Source: Paenibacillus phyllosphaerae
GTDB lineage: Bacteria; Bacillota; Bacilli; Paenibacillales; Paenibacillaceae
Direction of reading: 5' to 3'
DNA: 64,000 bases
Assembly (NCBI RefSeq): GCF_014192105.1
Contig: NZ_JACHXK010000001.1
Location: 496,001 to 560,000 of the forward strand
Positions 34,992 to 43,587 of this stretch are shown here, piece by piece. The position numbers were made by a program, and so were the translations under genes. The notes below the pieces were generated by a model. That model was not told the DNA's origin. It saw only the letters and a program-made list of their open reading frames with translations, and made no database searches. Numbering within the stretch: position 1 is the stretch's first letter; the number at the start of each line of letters is the position of its first letter.

Positions 34992-35138
34992 ATGGAGAAC
35001 GTTAGAGACCCGCGCGAGCATTATAACGAAGAACCGCGCAACGACTTTTTCGATTTGATGTTCGGATTCGGCGGATTCTTCGGCTTTATGTTCGTTGTGT
35101 TCGCCGTCATGGTCATTATCAAGTTTGCAATCTCGTAG
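34992..35138 (+). CDS. yqzM: YqzM-family small membrane protein
   Basis: 48 residues. A short charged N-terminus (MENVRDPREHYNEEPRNDFF) and one membrane helix (GFMFVVFAVMVIIKFAIS). Size, layout and the conserved VIIKF end match the YqzM family of Bacillales, function unknown. The ATG at 34992 has GAGGAGGAACTGTAGCA upstream. Confidence 0.75.
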   Translation: MENVRDPREHYNEEPRNDFFDLMFGFGGFFGFMFVVFAVMVIIKFAIS

Positions 35139-35270
35139 TCCTCGGAATAAGGACTAGGCTGCTCGCGTTGTTAAGCGCTTGCAGCCCCTTTGCATTTTGG
35201 GGGACTTGTTGACGTACCGTTACGACCACCGGAACACTACAGTAAAAATTCACTATAACCATTCTGTGCT

Positions 35271-35300
35271 TTGCATTGGCAAGCCCTCTCCGGCTACAAT
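35271..35300 (+). promoter_or_regulatory. sigma-A-like promoter of the small-ORF transcript
   Basis: TTGCAT, 18-bp spacer, TACAAT, about 35 bp before the small ORF at 35335. Confidence 0.5.
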
Positions 35301-35334
35301 AGCATCACATGAAAGGAAAGGAGACTGATGTACG

Positions 35335-35421
35335 ATGAGCACGTTCATGACTACGCTTAACGATAAGCTTCATACGACCGCGCGCAGCAGTCTCTTGCGA
35401 TTCGAAATGACGATCACGTAA
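35335..35421 (+). CDS. small ORF, possible leader peptide
   Basis: 28 codons, MSTFMTTLNDKLHTTARSS then LLRFEMTIT, with AAAGGAG 11 nt upstream and a promoter before it. No family is recognised. Its 3' half forms the left arm of a long-range stem (35382-35411 with 35539-35567) that encloses a terminator, so ribosome position on this ORF could decide which downstream RNA structure forms. It may alternatively be just part of a structured RNA. Confidence 0.4.
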   Translation: MSTFMTTLNDKLHTTARSSLLRFEMTIT

Positions 35422-35624
35422 ATAGCATAGGCACCCAGAAGGAACGTTATCCTTAACCCTTTTTGGTGCTTGTTCGCTGTACGTGCCGTGTAGAAAACCG
35501 CAGGATCGGCCGCTCGCCGGTATCCTTGCGGTTTTTTTGTCATTTCGAAAGAAGCAATCTGCTGCGCCCTAGCGCGGTTTGCTGCCTCTGTCCGAAAGCC
35601 GCAGGAGTATTCCTGCGGCTTTTT
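35382..35624 (+). promoter_or_regulatory. structured leader with two tandem terminators before the rsgA paralogue
   Basis: Arms GCGCAGCAG (35382) and CTGCTGCGC (35559), and TTCGAAATGAC (35401) and GTCATTTCGAA (35539), are exact complements and form one long interrupted stem. Inside it are a GCACC/GGTGC hairpin (35430-35468) and a terminator (35496-35538, ACCGCAGGAT/ATCCTTGCGGT then TTTTTT). A second terminator follows at 35595-35624 (AAAGCCGCAGGA/TCCTGCGGCTTTTT). CCGCAGGA occurs in both, so the two hairpins can swap strands. Confidence 0.6.
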
Positions 35625-35660
35625 GTGCATCGCCATTTGAAAATAAAAGGAGAACAGAAT

Positions 35661-36755
35661 TTGAACACAAACACGAAACAGGGATTACACGATTATGGTT
35701 GGGATGAACGATGGATGGCTGAATTTGAGGAGGCACGCAGCGGCAATGACGATTGGATTCCCGGGCGGGTTACGGCTCAATATTCGCACCAGTACCGAGT
35801 CGTGACGGCATTCGGCGATAGGAGTGCCGAGGTGTCCGGCCGCTACCAATTCCAAGCTGCCACGCCCGGCGATTATCCGGCCGTAGGCGATTGGGTCGCT
35901 GTGAAGCCGATCGATAGCGAAGCCCGGGCGATCATTCACGCGCTGCTGCCTCGCCGGAGCGCGATGATCCGCAAAGCCGCGGGTCCCGCCCTGCATGAAC
36001 AGGTCATCGGCGCGAACATCGATACGTTGTTGATCGTATGCGCCTTGAACGATGACTTCAATATCCGTAAAATCGAGCGCTATCTGATTGCCGCCTGGGA
36101 AAGCGGCGCGCAGCCGGTCGTGCTGCTGACGAAGGCGGATCTATGCGAGGAGGTCGCTCTGCGCGTCGCTGCCGTAGAAGCCGCTGCGCCAGGCGTAGCC
36201 GTTCACGCCGTCAGCGCTCTGCAAGGCAACGGAATGGATTCCCTTGCGGCTTATGTTACGCCGGGGGCAACGATCGCCGTCACCGGCTCGTCCGGCGTTG
36301 GCAAATCGACGCTGCTCAACAACCTCGCCGGCGATGATCTTCAACGCGTTCAAGGCATTCGCGAAGACGATGCAAGGGGCCGTCATACGACGACCCACCG
36401 CGAGCTTTTCGCCCTGCCTGGCGGCGGAATTATGATGGATACGCCCGGCATGCGCGAACTGGGATTGTGGGAGGCAGCGGACGGGCTGCACGAGGCTTTC
36501 TCCGACATCGAGACGCTTGCGGCGCAATGCCGCTTCCGGGATTGCAAACACGAATCGGAAGCCGGATGCGCCGTTCTGGCCGCCATCGAAGCAGGCGAAC
36601 TGGAAGGCAAACGGCTAGGCAGCTATCACAAAACAAGCCGCGAGCTTGCCCGTCATGCCCGCAAAGAGCAATCGGCAAGCCAGCGGCTAAAGAAAACGGC
36701 AGCCAAACGAACCTCCCACGTAAGGGCGCGAGGCTACGCTCAAATAGAGGAGTGA
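35661..36755 (+). CDS. rsgA: RsgA-like circularly permuted GTPase (ribosome assembly), paralogue
   Basis: 364 residues. An N-terminal OB-like domain, then a permuted GTPase order: G4 (LLTKADL), G1 (VTGSSGVGKSTLLN) and G3 (MMDTPGMREL), then a C-terminal zinc finger (CRFRDCKHESEAGC). RsgA/YloQ assists late 30S maturation. The long N-terminus and high Ala content resemble the second RsgA copy of Paenibacillaceae rather than the one of the priA/stp/prkC cluster; this is inferred. The start is a TTG with AAAGGAG 7 nt upstream. Two terminators precede it, so expression probably needs readthrough. Confidence 0.88.
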   Translation: MNTNTKQGLHDYGWDERWMAEFEEARSGNDDWIPGRVTAQYSHQYRVVTAFGDRSAEVSGRYQFQAATPGDYPAVGDWVAVKPIDSEARAIIHALLPRRSAMIRKAAGPALHEQVIGANIDTLLIVCALNDDFNIRKIERYLIAAWESGAQPVVLLTKADLCEEVALRVAAVEAAAPGVAVHAVSALQGNGMDSLAAYVTPGATIAVTGSSGVGKSTLLNNLAGDDLQRVQGIREDDARGRHTTTHRELFALPGGGIMMDTPGMRELGLWEAADGLHEAFSDIETLAAQCRFRDCKHESEAGCAVLAAIEAGELEGKRLGSYHKTSRELARHARKEQSASQRLKKTAAKRTSHVRARGYAQIEE

Positions 36756-36783
36756 AGCTTAAACGGCCCAACCTCATCACAAA

Positions 36784-36832
36784 TAAAAAACTAGCGCTTT
36801 CACTTCGTGAATAACGAGGCGAGAGCGCTAGC
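36784..36832 (-). terminator. terminator of the sulfate transport operon
   Basis: CTAGCGCTCTC and its complement GAAAGCGCTAG across a loop of about 19 nt, followed by TTTTTTATTT on the minus strand. Confidence 0.8.
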
Positions 36833-36858
36833 TTGTTAAGAAGAGAATTCTACAATCA

Positions 36859-37074
36859 CTATCCATGAAGAGCCTTCAGCTTATCGCTGCCTTGCGACGG
36901 TGTTTGGCCTTGCTGCCGGGCGCTTGCTGCATCGAACCGCTTGCGTTCCGTACGATCGATCTGGACGACGCGGCCGTCATGAATCGTAATCAACACCGAA
37001 CCATATTCCAGACCATTCACCTGCGACGCGATACGATCCAACCATTCTTGATCAAGTACGACTGGTTTAGCCAT
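36859..37074 (-). CDS. yezD: YezD-family (DUF2292) small protein
   Basis: 71 residues. VLDQEWLDRIASQVNGLEYGSVLITIHDGRVVQIDRTERKRF is the DUF2292 signature. Such genes often accompany sulfur-assimilation genes; here it is the last gene of the sulfate transporter operon. Function unknown. The ATG at 37074 has GGAGGGATTACTA upstream. Confidence 0.82.
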   Translation of the reverse strand: MAKPVVLDQEWLDRIASQVNGLEYGSVLITIHDGRVVQIDRTERKRFDAASARQQGQTPSQGSDKLKALHG

Positions 37075-37105
37075 TAGTAATCCCTCCAATTATAAGTTCA
37101 CGCTT

Positions 37106-38170
37106 CTAAATATGAACAGGCAGTGGGTCAAGTTTGAGTGGGTTCTCCACCATAACCGCGGATTGCTCAGCAAGGACATAGATGCGATGAATAAGGACGG
37201 ATACTTCATCACCAGGTTGGAGCGGCGGCTGATCGAGCGAACGATTGGCGATAAGCCGATTGGCCCGAACCGTAAGCTCCAGCTCCAGATGCGTGCCGCG
37301 GAAAAATACGCGCTTCACCGTTCCTTTGGCAGCTGCGGAAGGCAGGCTGATTTCGTCGGCGCGGCCAGCCTCGACGAAATCCGGACGGATAATCCCTTTG
37401 GCTCCGGCCGGAATTGCCGCTTGATCGAATCCGTGCAACCCGGCAGGATCGTCGATGATGGTCGAATGCCCGACGAAACTTGCCACAAAGGCCGATTTGG
37501 GCTGCGTATACACCTCTACCGGCGTTCCTTGCTGCTCCAGCTTCCCTTGCTGCACGATTAACATCTCGTCGGCAACCTCGACGGCTTCATCCTGATCGTG
37601 CGTCACGAAGATCGACGTGATGCCGATCGTGGCGATTAACTGCTTGAGCCACGTACGCAGCTCTTTGCGAACTTTCGCATCGATCGCGGCGAATGGCTCG
37701 TCGAGCAGCAGCAGATCCGGCCGAGGCGCAAGCGCTCTGGCGAAAGCTACCCGTTGGCGTTGACCGCCGGACAGCTGATGCGGATATCGCTTCTCGAACC
37801 CGCGTAATCCGGTCAGCTCCAGCAGTTCATCGACTCTGCTCTTGATCTCCGCTTTACTGGCTTTGCGAATCGTTAACCCGAACGCAATATTATCGTAGAC
37901 GCTCATGTGCTTGAACAGCGCATAGTTCTGAAAAACGAATCCGATGCCGCGTTCCTGCGGCGCAACATCATTTACCCGTTTGCCATTGATCCGGATCTCG
38001 CCGCTATCAGGCGTCTCGAGACCGGCCAGGATGCGCAGCAACGTTGATTTCCCGCCGCCGCTCGGTCCGAGCAGACCAATCAATTTGCCTCGCTCGATGG
38101 CAAAGCTGACGTTATCCACCGCTTTGAACGATCCGTATGTCTTGGATACGCCCTTAAGTTCAATGTGCAT
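37106..38170 (-). CDS. cysA: sulfate/thiosulfate ABC transporter ATPase
   Basis: 354 residues. Walker A GLLGPSGGGKSTLLR, Q-loop VFQNYALF, signature LSGGQRQRVAFARAL, Walker B LLLLDEPFAAID, switch His in THDQDEA, then a C-terminal TOBE domain. It overlaps cysW by 11 nt. It energises sulfate import with CysT, CysW and the binding protein encoded upstream. Confidence 0.94.
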   Translation of the reverse strand: MHIELKGVSKTYGSFKAVDNVSFAIERGKLIGLLGPSGGGKSTLLRILAGLETPDSGEIRINGKRVNDVAPQERGIGFVFQNYALFKHMSVYDNIAFGLTIRKASKAEIKSRVDELLELTGLRGFEKRYPHQLSGGQRQRVAFARALAPRPDLLLLDEPFAAIDAKVRKELRTWLKQLIATIGITSIFVTHDQDEAVEVADEMLIVQQGKLEQQGTPVEVYTQPKSAFVASFVGHSTIIDDPAGLHGFDQAAIPAGAKGIIRPDFVEAGRADEISLPSAAAKGTVKRVFFRGTHLELELTVRANRLIANRSLDQPPLQPGDEVSVLIHRIYVLAEQSAVMVENPLKLDPLPVHI

Positions 38171-39059
38171 CTGCTTGCTCCCCTTCCTTCCCGGCCTGCA
38201 CGATTGACGTTCTCCATTCCACGATGCTCTTGACGATTAGCGTGATAACGGCCAAGAACACGAGCAAGGAAGCAACGGCAAACGAAGCGGAGAATTGATA
38301 CTCATTGTAGAGAATCTCGACATGCAGCGGCAGCGTGTTCGTCTCCCCGCGAATATGGCCGGAGACGACGGATACGGCGCCGAACTCGCCCATCGCCCTG
38401 GCATTACACAGAATAATGCCGTAGAGCAATCCCCACTTGATATTCGGCAGAGTGACACGCCAGAAGATCTGCCATCCTTTGGCCCCGAGACTGGCGGCCG
38501 CTTCCTCTTCATGCACGCCTTGCGCCTGCATAAGCGGGATGAGCTCGCGGGCTACGAACGGGAAGGTAACGAACGTCGTCGCCAGCACGATACCCGGCAG
38601 CGCGAACAGAATTTGAATGTTATGATCATCCAGCCAAGGACCGAACCAGCCCTGCGCGCCGAAAAGCAGGACGAAGATAAGACCCGAGATAACCGGCGAG
38701 ATCGAGAAAGGAAGATCGATTAGCGTAATGAGTAAGTTTTTGCCGCGGAAACTGAATTTCGTAATCGCCCATGCGGCGGCGATCCCGAAGATCGTATTCA
38801 AGGGAACCGCGATGAGTGCCGTCATGAGCGTAAGCTTCAGCGCGGATACCGCATCCGGATCGGTAATCGAAGCCCAGTAGACGCTCATCCCCTGCTTGAA
38901 CGCTTCGATGAACACCGAGATCAGCGGCAGCAGTACGACCAAAGCAAGGAATAATAACGCGATACTGATGAGCACCCACTTCACAATAGGCGATTCCGTA
39001 ATATGTTTCGGCCGTTTGGCCGCTTCGTGTGACAAATGAGACGTAACTGCTCCTGCCAT
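38160..39059 (-). CDS. cysW: sulfate ABC transporter permease CysW
   Basis: 299 residues, six membrane helices, with the permease loop EEAAASLGAKGWQIFWRVTLPNIKWGLLYG and the CysW-type segment NARAMGEFGAVSVVSGHIRG. Ribosome site AAGGAGGGCGGCTCACG. It lies 15 nt after cysT. Confidence 0.94.
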   Translation of the reverse strand: MAGAVTSHLSHEAAKRPKHITESPIVKWVLISIALLFLALVVLLPLISVFIEAFKQGMSVYWASITDPDAVSALKLTLMTALIAVPLNTIFGIAAAWAITKFSFRGKNLLITLIDLPFSISPVISGLIFVLLFGAQGWFGPWLDDHNIQILFALPGIVLATTFVTFPFVARELIPLMQAQGVHEEEAAASLGAKGWQIFWRVTLPNIKWGLLYGIILCNARAMGEFGAVSVVSGHIRGETNTLPLHVEILYNEYQFSASFAVASLLVFLAVITLIVKSIVEWRTSIVQAGKEGEQADAH

Positions 39060-39074
39060 CGTGAGCCGCCCTCC

Positions 39075-39908
39075 TTATTCCGTTACAGCGCGGCGGTTGC
39101 TGCGCCATTGGATGTAGTTGATCAGAAGCAGCATGGCAAAGGAGGCTAGCAGCATCATAAGCGCAATCGCCGTAGCGCCGCTGTAATCGTATTGCTCCAG
39201 CTTCGTCATGATTAAGAGCGGCGTGATCTCCGTCTTCATCGGCATGTTGCCGGAGATGAAGACGACCGACCCGTACTCGCCAAGCCCCCGGGCGAACGCA
39301 AGCGCGAACCCTGTGAGCAGCGGCGGAATGAGCTCCGGCAGAATGACGCGGCGGAACGTGCGCCACCGGTAGGCGCCCAGCATAACGGCCGCCTCTTCCG
39401 TCTCCTTCTCTAAGTCCTGCAGCACCGGTTGTACGGTGCGGACGACGAACGGAAGGCCGATGAAGATAAGCGCGATCGTGATACCGAGCGGCGTGAATGC
39501 CACTTTAACGCCGAGCGGCTCCAGCAAGGAGCCTACCCATCCGTTCGGTGCATAAATCGCGGTCAGCGCCACGCCCGCAACGGCTGTCGGCAGCGCGAAG
39601 GGCAAATCCACCAAGGCGTCCACCAATTTTTTGCCCGGGAATTTGTATCGCACCAGCACCCAAGCCACGATTAAACCGAACACCAAGTTGATCAGAGCAG
39701 CGAAGAACGAAGTGAAGAAGCTAATCTTATACGAAGCCAGGACCCGCTGGCTCGTCACCGTCTGCCAGAATTGGTCCCAGGTAAGGCCCGTCGTCTTGAC
39801 GACGATGCCCGCCAATGGGATCAAGACAAGAATGCACAAGTAGAACACGGTGAATCCTAACGATAAACCAAAACCTGGCAGCACGCTGCGAGCCTTGGAA
39901 CCTTTCAT
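39075..39908 (-). CDS. cysT: sulfate ABC transporter permease CysT
   Basis: 277 residues, six membrane helices. It has the EAA loop [22 protein letters not shown] and the family segment [19 protein letters not shown]. It forms the sulfate channel with CysW. Confidence 0.94.
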   Translation of the reverse strand: MKGSKARSVLPGFGLSLGFTVFYLCILVLIPLAGIVVKTTGLTWDQFWQTVTSQRVLASYKISFFTSFFAALINLVFGLIVAWVLVRYKFPGKKLVDALVDLPFALPTAVAGVALTAIYAPNGWVGSLLEPLGVKVAFTPLGITIALIFIGLPFVVRTVQPVLQDLEKETEEAAVMLGAYRWRTFRRVILPELIPPLLTGFALAFARGLGEYGSVVFISGNMPMKTEITPLLIMTKLEQYDYSGATAIALMMLLASFAMLLLINYIQWRSNRRAVTE

Positions 39909-39942
39909 GTGAAGTCAGCCCCCGTCACATTCTAACGTTATC

Positions 39943-41067
39943 TTACGAACCTGGCACGTAGATCTTGTCGAAGATGCCTCCATCGGCAAAGTGCTTCGTC
40001 TGCGCTTCCTTCCAGCCGCCGAAATCCTTATCGATCGTGAGCAGCTCAAGCGTCGGGAAACGGTCCTTGAATTGCTCCGCCACGGAAGCAAGCTGCGGAC
40101 GGTAGTAGTTCTCCGCGATGATCTTCTGCGCTTCCTCGGTGTACAGGAAGTCCAGGTACGCTTCGGCTACCTCGCGCGTTCCTTTGTCGTCCGCGACTTT
40201 GTCGACTACAGCAACCGGCGGTTCGGCCAGAATACTGATCGAAGGATACACGATCTCGAATTTGTCCTTGCCCAGCTCGTTAACGGACAGGTACGCTTCA
40301 TTCTCCCAAGCGAGCAGCACATCGCCGAGGCCGCGTTCTACGAACGTCGTTGTAGATCCACGCGCACCGGAGTCGAGTACCGGTACATGCTTGAACAATT
40401 CAGCTACGAACTCTTGCGCTTTCGCTTCGTCGCCGTTGTTTTGTTTCAGCGCATACCCCCATGCCGCGAGGTAATTCCAACGGGCGCCGCCGCTTGTCTT
40501 CGGATTAGGCGTAATGACTTCGACATCGTCTTTGATCAGGTCGTTCCAGTCCTTGATGCCCTTCGGATTGCCCTTCCGTACGAGGAAGACGATCGTAGAC
40601 GTGTAAGGCGAGCTATTGTTGTCGAACTTCTGCTGCCAGTCTGTGCCGATCAGGCCCTTCTCCGCGATCGCGTCGATATCGTAACCGAGCGCAAGCGTCA
40701 CTACGTCTGCCTTCAGTCCGTCGATGACCGCACGGCTTTGTTTGCCGGAGCCGCCATGGGACTGCTTGATGGTAACGTCTTGATTTTGTTCCGTTTTCCA
40801 ATAGTCGATGAACAGTTTATTGTAAGCTTCATAGAGCTCTCTTGTCGGGTCATAAGATACGTTCAGCAGTTCAACCGCCGGCTTAGGCTCCGTCGCGTTG
40901 CTGCCAGAAGTGTTGCTCGCATTGTCCGTTGTAGTCGTAGAATTGCCGCTAGTGTTACCGCTGTTGTTGCCATTGCCACCGCCGCAGCCGGCAAGCGCAA
41001 GAGCGAATACCGAAAGGATCATAATCGAGCGTAACGAGAATTTCTTTGTCTTTGCCATGTTTGACAT
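39943..41067 (-). CDS. sulfate-binding lipoprotein
   Basis: 374 residues. Lipoprotein signal with lipobox LALAGCGGG, an Asn/Ser/Thr-rich linker to about residue 60, then a sulfate-binding domain: [79 protein letters not shown]. First gene of the transport operon. Start at ATG with GAGGGGTGC upstream. A second binding protein gene of the same family diverges from it. Confidence 0.94.
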   Translation of the reverse strand: MSNMAKTKKFSLRSIMILSVFALALAGCGGGNGNNSGNTSGNSTTTTDNASNTSGSNATEPKPAVELLNVSYDPTRELYEAYNKLFIDYWKTEQNQDVTIKQSHGGSGKQSRAVIDGLKADVVTLALGYDIDAIAEKGLIGTDWQQKFDNNSSPYTSTIVFLVRKGNPKGIKDWNDLIKDDVEVITPNPKTSGGARWNYLAAWGYALKQNNGDEAKAQEFVAELFKHVPVLDSGARGSTTTFVERGLGDVLLAWENEAYLSVNELGKDKFEIVYPSISILAEPPVAVVDKVADDKGTREVAEAYLDFLYTEEAQKIIAENYYRPQLASVAEQFKDRFPTLELLTIDKDFGGWKEAQTKHFADGGIFDKIYVPGS

Positions 41068-41144
41068 GTAAAAGCACCCCTCACCTGTTAGATACAGATA
41101 AATGAAACTTACGTCTACTCCGGCGGTCCGGTTGAAAACGATAT

Positions 41145-41157
41145 AATTCCTACCTGT
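41145..41157 (-). promoter_or_regulatory. shared 13-mer before the sulfate operon
   Basis: Minus-strand ACAGGTAGGAATT followed by ATAT, identical to the 13-mer in the promoter spacer of the divergent binding-protein gene at 41309-41321. Probably a common operator for a sulfur regulator, possibly CymR-like. Confidence 0.5.
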
Positions 41158-41305
41158 TTAGTCGGTTTATATGGATGATAATAGCAGGGGACATTCCAAA
41201 TTGTCAACGATTATTTCACTTTTCTAATCAAGCCTATAAGTTCTTCTTATTAATAAAGCAACATCCCCTGCAGTTGGCAGCCCTTAAGGCGCGAAAAAAT
41301 CATAG

Positions 41306-41334
41306 TTGACAGGTAGGAATTGTCTGTTTATGAT
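41306..41334 (+). promoter_or_regulatory. promoter of the second binding-protein gene with embedded operator
   Basis: TTGACA, 17-bp spacer, TATGAT. The shared 13-mer ACAGGTAGGAATT (41309-41321) covers the end of the -35 and the first half of the spacer, so a bound protein would block RNA polymerase. Confidence 0.7.
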
Positions 41335-41360
41335 GAAGCCATTGAGCCAACTGGTCCACC

Positions 41361-41421
41361 AGAGGTCCCAATAATCGAGCCCCTCGCTGCATCGAGGCAT
41401 GCTTGATTCGGGACCTCTTTT
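41361..41421 (+). terminator. leader terminator (attenuator) before the second binding-protein gene
   Basis: AGAGGTCCC pairs with GGGACCTCT; inside, ATCGAGC pairs with GCTTGAT and CCTCG with CGAGG, followed by TTTTGC. It lies between promoter and start codon. An upstream GGTCC at 41353 could pair with the right arm as an alternative. Confidence 0.65.
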
Positions 41422-41464
41422 GCTATTCTTTGGCCCAAAACATGCTCTGGGGAGAGATGAGAAA

Positions 41465-42484
41465 ATGCACAAAAAACTGTTGATCGCTTTTACGATTCTG
41501 ACCTTGGTGTTCTCGCTCGGCACTAGCTCCTTCGCGGCAGCGCCAAAAGCCAAGCCCAAAGACATCACGCTGCTGAACGTCTCCTACGATCCGACACGCG
41601 AGCTTTACGACTCCTTCAACAAATCTTTCGCTGCTTATTGGAAGAAGAAAACGGGGCAAAAGGTAACGATTAAACAATCACACGGCGGCTCCGGCAAACA
41701 AGCCCGCTCCGTCATCGACGGTCTCGAAGCCGACGTGGTCACGCTCGCTCTCGCTTATGATATCAGCGCCATCGAGAAGGTGGGCCTGATCAATAAAGGC
41801 TGGGAGAAACGGTTCGCCAACAACAGCTCACCCTATACATCCACGATCGTCTTCCTCGTGCGCAAAGGCAACCCGAAGAAAATCAAAGACTGGAACGATC
41901 TGGTCAAAGACGATATCTCGGTCATCACGCCGAATCCGAAGACAAGCGGCGGCGCCCGTTGGAACCATCTTGCGGCATGGGGCTACGCGCTGAATAAGAA
42001 CGGCCATGACGAGAAGAAAGCCACCGAGTTCCTTCGCAAATTGTACAAGAACGTACCGGTGCTCGACTCCGGCGCCCGCGGCTCGACAACGACCTTCGTG
42101 GAACGCGGCATCGGCGACGTCCTGCTCGCTTGGGAGAATGAAGCATACCTGGCACTCAAGGAGCACGGCAAAGATTTTGAAATCGTCACTCCATCCTACA
42201 GCATTCTCGCTGAGCCGCCTGTCGCGGTCGTAAACAAAAACGCCGAGAAGCACGGCACCCGTGACGTAGCGAAAGCTTATCTCGATTATCTCTATACCGA
42301 AGAAGGGCAGAAAATCGTCGCGCAGAACTTCTACCGTCCGTCCAATCCGAAAATTGCCAAGCAATATGCGAAGCAATTCCCGACATTGACGTTAACTAAC
42401 ATTCGGGCTTTCGGCGGCTGGGACGCAGCGCAGAAGAAGCATTTTGCCGATGGGGGCTTATTTGATCAAATTTATGAAGGATAA
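41465..42484 (+). CDS. sulfate-binding protein, secreted paralogue
   Basis: 339 residues. A Sec signal peptide ([22 protein letters not shown]) without a lipobox Cys, then the same domain as the lipoprotein: [75 protein letters not shown]. Without a lipid anchor it would be released or held only by the wall, unusual for a Gram-positive binding protein. The ATG at 41465 has GGGGAGAG upstream. Its own promoter and attenuator suggest separate control. Confidence 0.93.
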   Translation: MHKKLLIAFTILTLVFSLGTSSFAAAPKAKPKDITLLNVSYDPTRELYDSFNKSFAAYWKKKTGQKVTIKQSHGGSGKQARSVIDGLEADVVTLALAYDISAIEKVGLINKGWEKRFANNSSPYTSTIVFLVRKGNPKKIKDWNDLVKDDISVITPNPKTSGGARWNHLAAWGYALNKNGHDEKKATEFLRKLYKNVPVLDSGARGSTTTFVERGIGDVLLAWENEAYLALKEHGKDFEIVTPSYSILAEPPVAVVNKNAEKHGTRDVAKAYLDYLYTEEGQKIVAQNFYRPSNPKIAKQYAKQFPTLTLTNIRAFGGWDAAQKKHFADGGLFDQIYEG

Positions 42485-42493
42485 TCAGGAGCG

Positions 42494-42521
42494 AGGCCTA
42501 CTAAGCAGTAGGCCTTTTCTT
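42494..42521 (+). terminator. terminator of the second binding-protein gene
   Basis: AGGCCTACT-aagc-AGTAGGCCT then TTTCTT. Confidence 0.9.
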
Positions 42522-42535
42522 ATGCGCTGCGACAA

Positions 42536-42570
42536 ACAAAAAAAACCTCCCGCCGCTTGGGCTGAAGGTT
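42536..42570 (-). terminator. terminator of dnaB-dnaI
   Basis: Minus-strand AACCT...GCCC, loop AAGCGGC, GGG...AGGTT, then TTTTTTTG; the stem is interrupted. Confidence 0.65.
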
Positions 42571-42583
42571 ACAAATGCATCTG

Positions 42584-43555
42584 TTATGGGGTATGATTCC
42601 CCCGCTTGTTATGCCCCGTTACAATGACGGTCTCCACGAACGGACGTACCCGGTCCATCAGCCGGCGTCCCTTGTGCAGCTCTTCCCCTTCACGGTTCGT
42701 AAAGCTGAAATGCTGCTCCAGCATGTCCAGATCATAGTTCGACGTATAGAACGTAGGCTTGCGGTTCATCCGGTAATTCAAGATGGCGCCAAGCACATGG
42801 TCGCGCACCCACGGGCTCAAATTCTCCGCGCCCATATCGTCGAAGATGAGCAGATCCGTCTCCTTCAACATATCGACCGTTTCTTTGAGCTTCCCCGCAT
42901 CATGCATCAGCGCCTTCAGATCCTCTACGAAATCGGGCATGTACACAATGACCCCTGTGAAGCCGGACTTGGCCAGCTCATGGAGCATATAACACATGAG
43001 GAATGTCTTGCCCGTCCCGAACGAGCCGGTCAGGAACATCCCTTGCTTCTGCAAGCCATCTTCCTTGGTCTTCGCAATATATCTCATGACTTGGCCCGCC
43101 GCTTTCATCCGTTCCGGGTCATTCGTCAAAATTTCTTGTGCCGAATAGCCTTCCTCGAGCGCACGATCGTCCACATAGAAACTGCGTACCCGGCTGCGGA
43201 TCTGCTGCTCCCGCTGTCTGGCCAGCAGCCGCTTGCACGGCACCTTCCGGTCGATCAGCTGCGTGAAACCCGCAACCGTCTCGCACGAGAGGATCGTGTA
43301 GTGGCCCTCGAAATCATTCGGACATTGCTCAAGTCCCGGACAATTCGAGCACGTCCGGTACTCCTTCACATGCTGATAGACGCGGTTCAAGTTCAGCTTG
43401 ATCGTATGTTCGTCCAGCTCGGGGTATTTGGCGCGCAGCTTCACGACCAGCGGTTCGGCCAGCAAATCCTGCATCATCCGGTCCGCCTGCTTCAGCGCGT
43501 CCCGGCCGTTCGGCATTCGCTTCAGCACATCGCCCAGCGCTTCCATCATCGCCAT
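42584..43555 (-). CDS. dnaI: primosomal protein DnaI (helicase loader)
   Basis: 323 residues. An N-terminal zinc-binding domain (CSNCPGLEQCPND and a further Cys in LSCETV) and a C-terminal AAA+ domain: Walker A FLTGSFGTGKTFLM, Walker B DLLIFDDMGAEN, sensor FYTSNYDLDML. It loads the replicative helicase with DnaB and DnaD. It follows dnaB with a 32-nt gap. Confidence 0.94.
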   Translation of the reverse strand: MAMMEALGDVLKRMPNGRDALKQADRMMQDLLAEPLVVKLRAKYPELDEHTIKLNLNRVYQHVKEYRTCSNCPGLEQCPNDFEGHYTILSCETVAGFTQLIDRKVPCKRLLARQREQQIRSRVRSFYVDDRALEEGYSAQEILTNDPERMKAAGQVMRYIAKTKEDGLQKQGMFLTGSFGTGKTFLMCYMLHELAKSGFTGVIVYMPDFVEDLKALMHDAGKLKETVDMLKETDLLIFDDMGAENLSPWVRDHVLGAILNYRMNRKPTFYTSNYDLDMLEQHFSFTNREGEELHKGRRLMDRVRPFVETVIVTGHNKRGNHTP

Positions 43556-43587
43556 CTTCCATCATCCCCCTTATTCACTCACTCTTC

